NCBI RefSeq assembly: GCF_002994045.1
Contig: NZ_MQUC01000003.1
Span: forward strand, 844,501 to 908,500
Length of the DNA: 64,000 nt
Origin: Nonlabens agnitus
GTDB taxonomy: Bacteria; Bacteroidota; Bacteroidia; Flavobacteriales; Flavobacteriaceae
Direction of reading: 5' to 3'
The notes below the pieces were generated by a model, which was given only the letters and a program-made list of their open reading frames with translations, was not told the origin of the DNA and made no database searches. Of this stretch, positions 1 through 7,890 are shown in pieces (position 1 is the stretch's first letter; each line of letters starts with the position of its first letter). The position numbers were made by a program, and so were the translations under genes.

Positions 1-293
1 AAAGGGAAATAGTCATCCAGAAGCTTTAGGGCTTGTACTGCTTTCGCGAAAGCGAACACTTCATAATTGTTACCCATATAGAATTTTTGTAAGGAGTTCC
101 TGATCAATAATTTATCTTCTCTAAGTGAAAGCCATAGATTTCTAATACTGGAAGTGTAACCGGTTACTAAGCCGCTTCTATGGTACTTAGGAATCCACAG
201 TAGGTTACACCATTCAAAAGGCTCTGTAGATCTTTGCATAGCCTTATCTGGCAGTGTTTGTAACTGCTTTTCTATGTGGATGGTGTCGTACAC
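1..293 (-). CDS. Partial phage/plasmid replication-protein-like gene (C-terminus off the left edge)
   Basis: An open frame runs leftward off the window. It reads VYDTIHIEKQLQ... and later LLIRNSLQKFYMGNN, followed by a helical stretch ending LKLLDDYF. The SL-x-KF-x-x-GNN pattern recalls the II/X-type phage/plasmid replication proteins (Phage_CRI), which would fit an integrated plasmid-like or mobilisable element; this is recalled similarity, not a search. The start is uncertain: GTG at 293 lies four bases past the stop of the upstream helix-turn-helix gene, and a TTG at 338 is in the same frame. One copy of the dispersed palindrome lies inside the frame and is read as FAFAKA. The product may equally be an unrelated element protein. 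Confidence 0.5.
   Translation of the reverse strand, partial: MYDTIHIEKQLQTLPDKAMQRSTEPFEWCNLLWIPKYHRSGLVTGYTSSIRNLWLSLREDKLLIRNSLQKFYMGNNYEVFAFAKAVQALKLLDDYFP
40..53. repeat. Dispersed palindrome, exact copy
   Basis: Core GCTTTCGCGAAAGC, inside the partial replication-like frame, read as AFAKA on the minus strand. The right flank is GCGAACAC. Confidence 0.95.
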
Positions 294-297
294 CTCA

Positions 298-597
298 CTA
301 ACTATTTCTAATGAGGTATTCTGTAGCTTGCGCGTCAATCTCGTCAGTGGTGATCTGTCGATTGCGTTGCAACCATTGGTCTAATTCTGTGCGATTGAAA
401 TACAGCTTCTTTCCTTGCGGACAGAAGTGCGGTATTTGCTTTTGACTGGTTAGTTTGTAAAGGTGTGATGCGCTGATGTCTAAATAGGCGGCAGCCTCAT
501 TTAGATTCAACACTTCTTTTTTGAGCAGGTTTTGCTCTTGCAACATCGTCTCAATGTTTGCGAGTTTTTGAAGAATGATTTCTTGTTCCATCGTCAT
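298..597 (-). CDS. Helix-turn-helix protein, excisionase-like
   Basis: A 99-residue protein. Residues 1-30 look like a short coiled-coil lead (EQEIILQKLANIETMLQEQ). Residues 31-77 form an HTH_17/MerR-like excisionase domain (LNLNEAAAYLDISASHLYKL, then a K-K-L-Y-F-x-R-x-E-L-DQWL wing). Such proteins bind DNA and in Bacteroidota mobile elements usually control excision or the neighbouring replication gene. It lies directly upstream of the partial replication-like frame, with stop and next possible start four bases apart, so the two are probably co-transcribed. Start could be M1 or M3. Its exact target is unknown. Confidence 0.8.
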   Translation of the reverse strand: MTMEQEIILQKLANIETMLQEQNLLKKEVLNLNEAAAYLDISASHLYKLTSQKQIPHFCPQGKKLYFNRTELDQWLQRNRQITTDEIDAQATEYLIRNS

Positions 598-696
598 TTG
601 ATTTTATGATTATGTGAACAAAGAAATAGTGATGCCTGAGCGCAGCGAAAGCATCCATGATGTGGTACTGACTTAAGTCAGTAAAGTCATTGTATT

Positions 697-2031
697 TTAT
701 TGCATTTCCTTAAATATTCTGTCTATGGTTTCTTTTTCTTTAGGGTCATCGATGTTAGCTGAACTGAGATTTGAACTATTTAGTAATGAAGAATTGCTGC
801 TTAAAAATAATTGTGAGTCTGATATATCTATAGGTCTAAACCTTGTGAAATGATCCTTCATCTTCTTTATTATATATCGGAATTGCGTGGTTTCACAGTC
901 TAGATGTACTTTAATTCCTAAATTGGAAAAGTCTTTAGAGATAAGCAGCGTATGCAATTGCTCTACGGTTGTATGATCCTCTTTAAGTAGGTTTACTCTA
1001 AGCTGTAATGATTTGAGCGTTGAGAGTAGTGGAGCGCTGTCTCCTTTAAAACCGAAGGTTTTAATAGGTTCCTTAGGCTTGCGAGCTGCGCTAGCAGGAG
1101 CGGCCTTTAATTGAGGTTCAATCTCTTTAAAGTATTCTTTCTCATTGTCGAGCCATTTTTTAATTGTTCTGATGTACTTTTTTTCGCCCTTGTTGTATTG
1201 AACTGTTAGCTCTCTTTGAGTTGCCCTGTGTGCCTGATTTATAAAGTCAATCTTTATTTTTTTAGCATCGTCTATATACCCATCATTGACTAATTGAACA
1301 GTATCTATACAAGAGAGTAGTTCGTTAGTTTGTCTAGAAAGAAATTGCACTAACTCTGTAGGAGTAACTATTTTGGCTTTTGATATTCCTAAATACCGAT
1401 TAGTTCGCTCTATTCCATGAAGAACAGGGAATTTACTTGAAAAAAAAGGTTTCAATTCTTTGAAGAAATGCAGATCAAAAGGAAACGCATTTAACCATTT
1501 TTGATAAATATTATAAAGTAGATTGATACTAACCTTCTCATTTGCAGGATTTGTGTTTTCAATCTCCTTAAAATATTTTAAAAGCGCTTTCCTCTTTTCA
1601 AACGGAATTTTGACTTCTTTTTTTTGAATGAATAAAGTAACTAATTCTATATAAATGTGGGATCCAATGGCAGGAGTGCCCATACTCCAAGCACAATATT
1701 CTATGTATTCTGTAATATCTTCAAACCAATCCTCTTTAGGTAAAGCTTCTAGAATTTTAAAATGCGTGTACTGTACAGAGTTGAGAATCCAAATAGGAGT
1801 GTTTCCATAAATCTGCTTTTTATTAAAATTAAATCGTTCAAAAAACTCTCTATGCTTTTGACAACAATTTGGAAACTTTTTTAAGTAATCTTTTAGGAGC
1901 TTATAATTATGGATGTGGCTATCGCAACAATTGGGATAGTTTTCAGGTAGCTCATAGCCATCAGGTTTTTGAGTTTCAAATGGGTACTGAATAAAATCTT
2001 TAGATTCAATTTCAATGTAAGGCTTCTCCAT
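697..2031 (-). CDS. Hypothetical protein of the integrated element
   Basis: A 444-residue protein that I do not recognise. The N-terminal part has spaced Cys pairs (NCCDSHIHN near 34 and NCCQKH near 56), which could bind metal. The middle is helical and rich in Lys, Phe and aromatic residues. There is a low-complexity Ala/Pro/Lys hinge near 310-325. The C-terminal segment (LKSLQLRVNLLKEDHTTVEQL onward) resembles a domain often found in uncharacterised Flavobacteria element proteins. There is no signal peptide or membrane segment. Its stop lies four bases from the recombinase start region on the same strand, so it is probably in one transcript with the recombinase, which suggests a role in the element's transfer or maintenance. 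Confidence 0.7.
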   Translation of the reverse strand: MEKPYIEIESKDFIQYPFETQKPDGYELPENYPNCCDSHIHNYKLLKDYLKKFPNCCQKHREFFERFNFNKKQIYGNTPIWILNSVQYTHFKILEALPKEDWFEDITEYIEYCAWSMGTPAIGSHIYIELVTLFIQKKEVKIPFEKRKALLKYFKEIENTNPANEKVSINLLYNIYQKWLNAFPFDLHFFKELKPFFSSKFPVLHGIERTNRYLGISKAKIVTPTELVQFLSRQTNELLSCIDTVQLVNDGYIDDAKKIKIDFINQAHRATQRELTVQYNKGEKKYIRTIKKWLDNEKEYFKEIEPQLKAAPASAARKPKEPIKTFGFKGDSAPLLSTLKSLQLRVNLLKEDHTTVEQLHTLLISKDFSNLGIKVHLDCETTQFRYIIKKMKDHFTRFRPIDISDSQLFLSSNSSLLNSSNLSSANIDDPKEKETIDRIFKEMQ

Positions 2032-2035
2032 GGCT

Positions 2036-3142
2036 TTATAAATCTAATTGGATACGATTAGCGGCTTCCATTTTCTTCTGATCGATTACTTTAGCATAAA
2101 TCTGTGTCGTCTTTAATTCCTTATGCCCCAATAACTTTGAAACTGTATAAATATCAGTTCCTAAGGTTAACTGTAATGTTGCGAAGGTGTGTCGTGCACA
2201 GTGAAATGTTATTGTTTTGCTGATTCCAGCTTGCATCACCCATTGCTGTAATTTAAGGTTTGTCCAGGCACTGTAGTGCAACCCTTTAAAAACCGTCTCA
2301 TCCTGTTTGCCTTCGTCACCTAATAAACCCCTTGCTTGTTCAGAGATGTTTAATGTTTCAGACCCTTTCGTTTTTTTCTGCCTGAATCTGATGTAATGAC
2401 CGTTCTCTTTAGAATGTTGCATTTCTGACCACACTAATTTTTCAATATCACTCCATCTTAATCCAGTAAGACAACTAAATATAAACGCTTTTTTAAGTTC
2501 TGGTAGCTCACAATCTACCTTGACCAATGCTTGCAATTCGTCAAGGGTAAGAAACTCTCTTTCTGCATCACCTTGTTTGAAACCTTTAACCTGATCGGCT
2601 GGATTGAGCTTTAAGATTCCGTCTTTTACAGCCTGTTTAAGGGCTGCGTTAAACTTACCAAAGTAAGAATACTTTGTGTTGAGTGAAAGTTGTTTATTAG
2701 CTCTTCCAATGGCTTTTTTGTCCAAGTATTCTCTGAACTCCTCAACGAATTGTTTATTTATTTCAGCAAACGAAATACCTAAAGGTTGAAAAGCTTTCAT
2801 ATGTTTAACCAGACTAAGCCAATTGCCATAATTCCCTTTACTACTGCTGCGCTTTTCTGCTAAGACCTCTAAGTAGCTGATGAAGTTGCCCTTCATCTTC
2901 TCCTTGTCTTGAAACTCATACAAACCGCTTTGAATAGCAACGTGCTTTTTAGCACGTATGCTTTCTGCCAATTCTAAGGAAGCTTTGTTTTCGTCTCTTT
3001 GGGCTTTTGTGAGTTTACCCTGCTCTGGTTCGGGATACAAGTACAGTTTTAAATACTCATAGCTTCGGTTTCCATTTTGGTAATAGTCAAGATAGAGGCT
3101 GATTTTTTTACCTTTTCTGCGTTGTCTCAATGTAACTTTCAT
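2036..3142 (-). CDS. Tyrosine-type site-specific recombinase (integrase)
   Basis: A 368-residue phage-integrase family enzyme. Residues 1-85 form the Arm-DNA-binding-like domain typical of Bacteroidota integrases, 86-185 a SAM-like core-binding domain, and 195-365 the catalytic domain. The catalytic set is visible: Arg229 in TGLRWSD, a Lys near 257-259 in RQKKTKG, His314 and Arg317 in HCARH, His340 in LGHKELKTTQ, and nucleophile Tyr349. It should catalyse integration and excision of the element whose right end abuts mnmE. It is preceded by the small zinc-ribbon/HTH gene, with a short gap, on the same strand. The enzyme appears complete and so potentially active. Confidence 0.93.
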   Translation of the reverse strand: MKVTLRQRRKGKKISLYLDYYQNGNRSYEYLKLYLYPEPEQGKLTKAQRDENKASLELAESIRAKKHVAIQSGLYEFQDKEKMKGNFISYLEVLAEKRSSSKGNYGNWLSLVKHMKAFQPLGISFAEINKQFVEEFREYLDKKAIGRANKQLSLNTKYSYFGKFNAALKQAVKDGILKLNPADQVKGFKQGDAEREFLTLDELQALVKVDCELPELKKAFIFSCLTGLRWSDIEKLVWSEMQHSKENGHYIRFRQKKTKGSETLNISEQARGLLGDEGKQDETVFKGLHYSAWTNLKLQQWVMQAGISKTITFHCARHTFATLQLTLGTDIYTVSKLLGHKELKTTQIYAKVIDQKKMEAANRIQLDL

Positions 3143-3153
3143 CAGGTACGGCG

Positions 3154-3513
3154 TTAGTTAAATAAGGATTCAATATGGTATCGGGCGACAATATGTTTTC
3201 TTCCAAACGGGACAGCTTTAAGCTGGCCGCGTTTAATCATTCTTTGTATGGTCCATCTGCTCACACCAATAAGTTGTGATGCTTCAGAAATACTCAAAAA
3301 GTCTTTTTGGTTTATGGAATTAGTGCTTGAAGGAATAGCAACCTTTGGTTGCATTTCTTCTTCAAGCGTAGCCTTTATTTTCTCAGCACGCTTGCGTGCT
3401 TTGTACGCACGCTTAGCACATCTATCTCCGCAGTATTTGGTTACTGTAGTTCGGGCGATGAAGGCATTGCCACATTGCTGGCATTTTTTAGGAATATGTA
3501 AGTTGCTGCTCAT
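3154..3513 (-). CDS. Zinc-ribbon plus helix-turn-helix DNA-binding protein
   Basis: I take the start at 3513 (MSSNLHIPKK), giving about 119 residues. A longer open frame extends to 3624, but that stretch contains iterated DNA motifs and an unlikely Cys-rich peptide. Residues 10-45 carry C-x-x-C ... Y-C-x-x-x-C (CQQCGNAF, KYCGDRCAKRAY), a zinc ribbon, followed by a basic stretch KARKRAEK. Residues 70-115 form an excisionase-type HTH (LSISEASQLIGVSRWTIQRMIKRG). It lies just upstream of the recombinase on the same strand and is a good candidate for the directionality factor or the repressor acting on the repeats upstream of it. Confidence 0.78.
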   Translation of the reverse strand: MSSNLHIPKKCQQCGNAFIARTTVTKYCGDRCAKRAYKARKRAEKIKATLEEEMQPKVAIPSSTNSINQKDFLSISEASQLIGVSRWTIQRMIKRGQLKAVPFGRKHIVARYHIESLFN

Positions 3514-3514
3514 A

Positions 3515-3563
3515 AATGGTGCATTAAGTAGCGAAATGGTGCAACATGGGGCAATATGGTGCA
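3515..3563. repeat. Iterated TGGTGCA motifs upstream of the excisionase-like gene
   Basis: AAATGGTGCA occurs at 3515-3524 and 3534-3543, a variant TGGGGCA at 3547-3553, and ATATGGTGCA at 3554-3563. The main copies are 19-20 bp apart, about two helical turns. They lie immediately upstream of the chosen start at 3513, a position that suits an operator for the zinc-ribbon/HTH protein. Confidence 0.6.
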
Positions 3564-3577
3564 TCATCTCTCCCAGG

Positions 3578-3667
3578 TTTGTTGCCATCAGATTTGGGCA
3601 ACAAATCTGTATAATGGGCAACAAATAGGAAACGAATTTATCTTATAAAGAGCAAAAAGGCAACAAA
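3578..3667. repeat. Four copies of GGCAACAAA: candidate recombinase arm sites
   Basis: The nonamer GGCAACAAA occurs at 3597-3605, 3617-3625 and 3659-3667, and inverted at 3578-3586. Direct copies are spaced 20 and 42 bp. They fill the gap between the DNA-binding gene and the 3' end of mnmE, where a tyrosine recombinase would need arm-type sites. Confidence 0.55.
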
Positions 3668-3731
3668 AAAGAGAGGTAAAAATTTAATAATATCAACAAT
3701 AACAAGCAGTTACGAAATAAGAGAAAGAGGG

Positions 3732-3749
3732 TTACTTCCCGATGCAAAA
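3732..3749 (-). other. Candidate attachment core at the 3' end of mnmE
   Basis: The last six codons of mnmE read TTTTGCATCGGGAAGTAA. The 3' end of this gene (thdF/trmE) is the known chromosomal target of Salmonella genomic island 1-type elements, whose core covers the same Phe-Cys-Ile-Gly-Lys-stop codons. Here a tyrosine recombinase gene and clustered repeats lie directly beside it. The matching copy at the other end of the element would be outside the window, so this is inference. Confidence 0.45.
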
Positions 3750-5168
3750 CTGACTAAAAATATTACCCAACAGCTCGTCATTGGTGATCTCGCCGGTAAT
3801 GAGACCTAAAGATTCGGCGGTAGCTTTGATGTCGATAGCGAGAAATTCACTGGAAATATCATTAGCGATTCCTTGCTGGACTTCTAGAAGTGAAGCATAG
3901 GCTTTTTGCAAAGCGTCGTAATGTCTGGCGTTGCTCACGATGCTATCATCACCGCTCAAAGCACCGCTTTGAAAGCTGGCGACCAATGCCTCTTTCATCT
4001 CGTCAACTCCAATACCTGATTTTGCACTAAGTGAGATAACGATCGTTTCTGGCGAGCGTTTTTTGATTTGTTTCGTGATTTCGGCGTGTTGTAATCCCGT
4101 GATTTCATCAAGTTTATTGAGGACAACAATAACCGGTTTGTCAGGAAAGCGCTCCTTCAAAATCTGGATGCGCATCAGGCAATGCACTATTCGCGGATTG
4201 GAATCCAGCTGTGTCGCATCTAGCAGATATAAAACAAGTCTGGATTGTTCTGCCTTTGTATAACTCCGTTGGATTCCCATGGTTTCAATAGTATCTGTCG
4301 TCTCACGTATGCCTGCAGTATCTATAAACCTAAACCTGATGCCGTCAATATTGATCTCATCCTCAATACTATCACGCGTCGTACCGGCGATCTCGCTCAC
4401 AATAGCTTTCTCCTCGTTGAGTAAGGCATTCAAAAGGGTTGATTTTCCCACATTGGGTTCTCCTACAATCGCGATGGGAATACCAGATTTCAATACATTA
4501 CCCAGCGCGAAAGAATCAATAAGCTTGCGCAAAGTTTTTTGGGCATTAGCCAGTAAAACCTTGAGGTCGTCACGGTTGGCAAATTCTACATCTTCCTCGC
4601 TAAAATCCAGTTCCAACTCAATCATACTTGAAAAATTGAGCAATTGCTTGCGCAAATCTTGGAGCTCGCTAGAAAAACCACCTCGCATCTGTTGCAGCGC
4701 AATTTGGTGGGCCGTGGCGCTTTCACTAGAAATCAGGTCTGCAACGGCTTCTGCTTGTGATAAGTCCATTTTTGCATTGAGAAATGCCTGTAGGGTAAAC
4801 TCACCGGCAGCCGCCATGCGCGCACCTTGTTTCAAACACAATCCTATGATTTCCTGCTGTATGTAGATGGAACCATGGCAAGAAATCTCAACTACGTGCT
4901 CACCGGTGTAAGATCTGGGCGCATCAAATCTGGTCAATAGCACCTGATCTACGATACGGTCACCGTCATAAACGTGTCCCAAAGTTACAGTGTTGGGATG
5001 CAGTCTTTCATAGAGTTTGGCTGTTGGTTTTGAGTTCGCTTTCGCAAAAGCGGGAACAAAAATAGCCGCAGCAATATCATGGGATTCTGGACCAGAAAGC
5101 CTCACCACTGCAATGGCACCAGAACCAGCCGGCGTCGCAAGCGCCACAATCGTATCGTTTTTGTACAT
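3732..5168 (-). CDS. mnmE: tRNA modification GTPase MnmE (TrmE/ThdF)
   Basis: MnmE acts with MnmG to install carboxymethylaminomethyl or related groups at U34 of certain tRNAs. I place the start at MYKNDTIVALATP (5168), which matches the family; an upstream ATG at 5183 adds five residues. Visible features are the N-terminal folate-binding domain (SGAIAVVRLSG, SYTGEHVVEISCHGS), the GTPase P-loop GEPNVGKST, the switch region AGTTRD, DTAG, NKLD, and the C-terminal catalytic Cys in FCIGK. Residues about 40-45 read AFAKANSKPTA and are encoded by a one-mismatch copy of the dispersed palindrome. That loop seems longer than in relatives I recall. The gene's 3' end borders the integrated element but its coding frame is intact. 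Confidence 0.96.
   Translation of the reverse strand: MYKNDTIVALATPAGSGAIAVVRLSGPESHDIAAAIFVPAFAKANSKPTAKLYERLHPNTVTLGHVYDGDRIVDQVLLTRFDAPRSYTGEHVVEISCHGSIYIQQEIIGLCLKQGARMAAAGEFTLQAFLNAKMDLSQAEAVADLISSESATAHQIALQQMRGGFSSELQDLRKQLLNFSSMIELELDFSEEDVEFANRDDLKVLLANAQKTLRKLIDSFALGNVLKSGIPIAIVGEPNVGKSTLLNALLNEEKAIVSEIAGTTRDSIEDEINIDGIRFRFIDTAGIRETTDTIETMGIQRSYTKAEQSRLVLYLLDATQLDSNPRIVHCLMRIQILKERFPDKPVIVVLNKLDEITGLQHAEITKQIKKRSPETIVISLSAKSGIGVDEMKEALVASFQSGALSGDDSIVSNARHYDALQKAYASLLEVQQGIANDISSEFLAIDIKATAESLGLITGEITNDELLGNIFSQFCIGK
5038..5051. repeat. Dispersed palindrome, one mismatch
   Basis: GCTTTCGCAAAAGC, inside mnmE. On the minus strand it continues into GCGAACTCA and is read AFAKANS, the same peptide as the copy in the S9 peptidase. 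Confidence 0.88.
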
Positions 5169-5292
5169 ACTACAAAGGTACATTCTAAAACGCTGTTATG
5201 CATTTTCTACTATAGATTAGCTGGGTTGCTTATCAATCTCTAGTTTTTCATCTTTTCTCTTTTTATATTTAAGACATAAAATTTTTGAACTC

Positions 5293-7761
5293 ATGAGAAT
5301 AATAAAACTGTGTTGTATCGCGATGATTTATATCGCTTTCGCGAAAGCGAACTCACAAGAAAAACTTACCTATCAACAACCGTCTGAAGAAATAATGAAA
5401 CTGGTGGACTATGATCGACCACCATCGGCACTCATTGACGAAAAGGCCGAAAACATGATACTGCTGTATCGGGATACCTACAAATCCATTGCAGATTTGT
5501 CTGAAGAAGAAATGCGATTGGGCGGTCTACGTATCAATCCTAAAACCAACATAGGTAGTCGTACCACATTTTATGACAAGGTTGCGATTCAAAAAGTAGG
5601 CTCTAAAGAAGTAAAACCGGTAACTGGATTGCCTGCAAAACCCAAACTCTCTAACGTGAACTGGTCGCCAGATGAATCCATGATCGCCATGACGCATACT
5701 ACGTCTAATGGTACTGAAGTTTGGGTACTGGATATTGCAACGGCAAGTGCCCGTAAATTGACTGATGATACCGTGAATGCCAATATGGGTAACCCTATTG
5801 ACTGGTTTGAGGACGGTAAATCTCTAATCGTAAAAATGCTGGCAGAAAATCGTCAACCTCTAATCGATACCAGTGTCGCCATTCCAGAAGGTCCTACGAT
5901 CTCTACCAGTGATGGATCTAAAGCCCAGAATAGAACCTATCAGGATCTTTTGAAAAACCCGGCAGACGAGCACAATTTTGAGCAGCTTGCACTTAGCAAA
6001 TTGGTTAAAGTAAACCTTGACGGCACCGCGACAGATTTCTTGCCAGGTGCTATGTACACAGGCGTGAGCTTTTCACCAGATGGTTCTCACGTGATGGTTT
6101 CCCAGTTACAAAAACCGTTTTCTTATATAGTAACTTATGGTAGATTCCCTCAAAAATCTACTGTTTATGATGCGGCTGGTAATCTTGTAACTGTGGTAAA
6201 TGAAGTGCCACTCATAGAAGAGATGCCTCAAGGATTCATGGCAGAACGTGAAGGGAAACGCAACATGAGCTGGCGAGCAGATAAACCTCATACTTTGATG
6301 TATGCAGAGGTTCTAGATGGTGGCGATCCAGAAAGGGAAGTTCCTTATCGTGATGTTGTTTACAGTTGGGAAGCTCCATTTAATGAAGGCACAGCTACAG
6401 AGTTGCTTAAGACTAAAGACCGTTTTTCAGGAATTTTGTTTGGTGATGAGAATACAGCGATTGCTTATGATTATTGGTGGAATACAAGAAATACAAGAAC
6501 CTATGTTTTTGATCCATCAGACAACACGGTTGAACCTAAGGTGATTTTTGACCGCAGTTATCAAGATGTGTATTCAGACCCTGGTAATTTTGTTACCACT
6601 AAAAATGAATACGGCAACAGTGTCCTAAAACTAAACGGCAGCAATGTTTATTTAATGGGCGATGGCTACAGTGATAAAGGCCAATTCCCATTTGTGGATC
6701 AAATGAACCTGAACGCGGCAACGACTAAACGTTTATATGAATCTGCTTATACAGATAAAAAGGAAACGCTGGTGGAGGCGCTGGATATGGATAAAGGAAA
6801 AATTCTGGTAAGAATTGAAGGTCCTACAGAATATCCCAATTACTACATACGCAACATTGAAAAGAAAAATAAACTGGATCAAATCAGCTTTTTTGAGAAT
6901 CCATTTTCTGGATTGCAAAATGTCCATAAAGAGCTGATTACCTATAAACGTGATGATGGTGTGGACTTGAGTGCGACTCTTTATCTACCACCTAATTATG
7001 ACATGAAGAAAAAGGAGAAGCTTCCTATGCTGGTATGGGCTTATCCTCGTGAATATAAGGATGCGGCCAGCGCTGGTCAAAACACCCAAAACCCTAACGA
7101 GTTTATCTATCCTAGCTATGGTAGTTTTGTGTACTGGGTCATGAAGGGCTATGCCGTGCTGGACGATGCTGCTTTCCCTATCATAGGTGAAGGAGATGAA
7201 GAGCCTAACGATACCTTTATCAAGCAATTAGTGGCAAACGGCAAAGCTGCCATTGATGCCGTGGACGAGATGGGTTACATCGATAGAAATAAAGTAGGAG
7301 TTGGTGGTCACAGCTATGGCGCCTTCATGACAGCAAACCTACTTGCGCACTCTGATTTATTTGCTGCTGGTATCGCGAGATCAGGAGCCTATAATCGAAC
7401 CTTGACACCTTTTGGTTTCCAGAGTGAAGAACGCAATTACTGGGAAGCACCAGACATTTATAACACGATGTCACCATTCATGAATGCAGAAAAAGTGGAT
7501 GAGCCTATTCTATTGGTGCATGGACAGGCAGACAACAATAGTGGTACCTATCCATTGCAAAGTGAACGTTATTTCAACGCTTTGAAGGGATTAGGAGCCA
7601 CAGCAAGGTTAGTGATGCTACCTAAGGAAAGCCATGGTTATGCGGCAAAAGAGTCAATTCTTCACGTGTTATGGGAGCAAGATCAGTGGCTTGAAAAATA
7701 TGTCAAGAACAAGCCCACAACTTCCAACGAAATGAAAACAGATGCCAAGATGAAGGGCTAA
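5293..7761 (+). CDS. S9 family serine peptidase (prolyl oligopeptidase fold), exported
   Basis: An 822-residue exported peptidase. An N-terminal signal peptide (residues 1-21, MRIIKLCCIAMIYIAFAKAN) leads into a WD40/beta-propeller-like region (WSPDESMIAMTHTTSNGTEVWVLD, SFSPDGSHV) and a C-terminal alpha/beta hydrolase domain. The nucleophile is Ser674 in GGHSYGA, with Asp747 in HGQADNN and His781 in ESHGY. The arrangement resembles glutamyl-endopeptidase-like S9 enzymes, but specificity cannot be read from sequence. The dispersed palindrome encodes the end of the signal peptide. A clear terminator follows at 7800. Confidence 0.92.
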   Translation: MRIIKLCCIAMIYIAFAKANSQEKLTYQQPSEEIMKLVDYDRPPSALIDEKAENMILLYRDTYKSIADLSEEEMRLGGLRINPKTNIGSRTTFYDKVAIQKVGSKEVKPVTGLPAKPKLSNVNWSPDESMIAMTHTTSNGTEVWVLDIATASARKLTDDTVNANMGNPIDWFEDGKSLIVKMLAENRQPLIDTSVAIPEGPTISTSDGSKAQNRTYQDLLKNPADEHNFEQLALSKLVKVNLDGTATDFLPGAMYTGVSFSPDGSHVMVSQLQKPFSYIVTYGRFPQKSTVYDAAGNLVTVVNEVPLIEEMPQGFMAEREGKRNMSWRADKPHTLMYAEVLDGGDPEREVPYRDVVYSWEAPFNEGTATELLKTKDRFSGILFGDENTAIAYDYWWNTRNTRTYVFDPSDNTVEPKVIFDRSYQDVYSDPGNFVTTKNEYGNSVLKLNGSNVYLMGDGYSDKGQFPFVDQMNLNAATTKRLYESAYTDKKETLVEALDMDKGKILVRIEGPTEYPNYYIRNIEKKNKLDQISFFENPFSGLQNVHKELITYKRDDGVDLSATLYLPPNYDMKKKEKLPMLVWAYPREYKDAASAGQNTQNPNEFIYPSYGSFVYWVMKGYAVLDDAAFPIIGEGDEEPNDTFIKQLVANGKAAIDAVDEMGYIDRNKVGVGGHSYGAFMTANLLAHSDLFAAGIARSGAYNRTLTPFGFQSEERNYWEAPDIYNTMSPFMNAEKVDEPILLVHGQADNNSGTYPLQSERYFNALKGLGATARLVMLPKESHGYAAKESILHVLWEQDQWLEKYVKNKPTTSNEMKTDAKMKG
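5335..5348. repeat. Dispersed palindrome, exact copy
   Basis: Within the S9 peptidase signal peptide, read AFAKANS. The right flank is GCGAACTCA. Confidence 0.95.
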
Positions 7762-7799
7762 TCAGGCCTAAAACATCATCGGAGTAATTAAAATTTTAG

Positions 7800-7832
7800 A
7801 ATGCGGTTCTTTCATGAGAGCCGCATTTTTTA
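7800..7832 (+). terminator. Rho-independent terminator of the S9 peptidase
   Basis: ATGCGGTTCT and AGAGCCGCAT pair around a short loop and are followed by a T run. This hairpin covers the first ATG of the open frame that continues into the DUF4268 gene and so argues against that start. Confidence 0.85.
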
Positions 7833-7839
7833 TGATCTC

Positions 7840-7853
7840 GCTTTCGCGAAAGC
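7840..7853. repeat. Dispersed palindrome, exact copy
   Basis: Between the S9 terminator and the DUF4268 start, with the right flank GCGAACTCC. Confidence 0.95.
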
Positions 7854-7890
7854 GAACTCCTTCAAGGGCAAGGTTGTATTTTTGCCGCTT

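Noticed and set aside
3248-3628. 126-codon plus-strand frame across the excisionase-like gene
   Set aside because: The minus-strand product has clear zinc-ribbon and HTH motifs; this frame has none.
4279-4866. 195-codon open frame opposite mnmE
   Set aside because: Ser-rich shadow of the GTPase domain with no family features.
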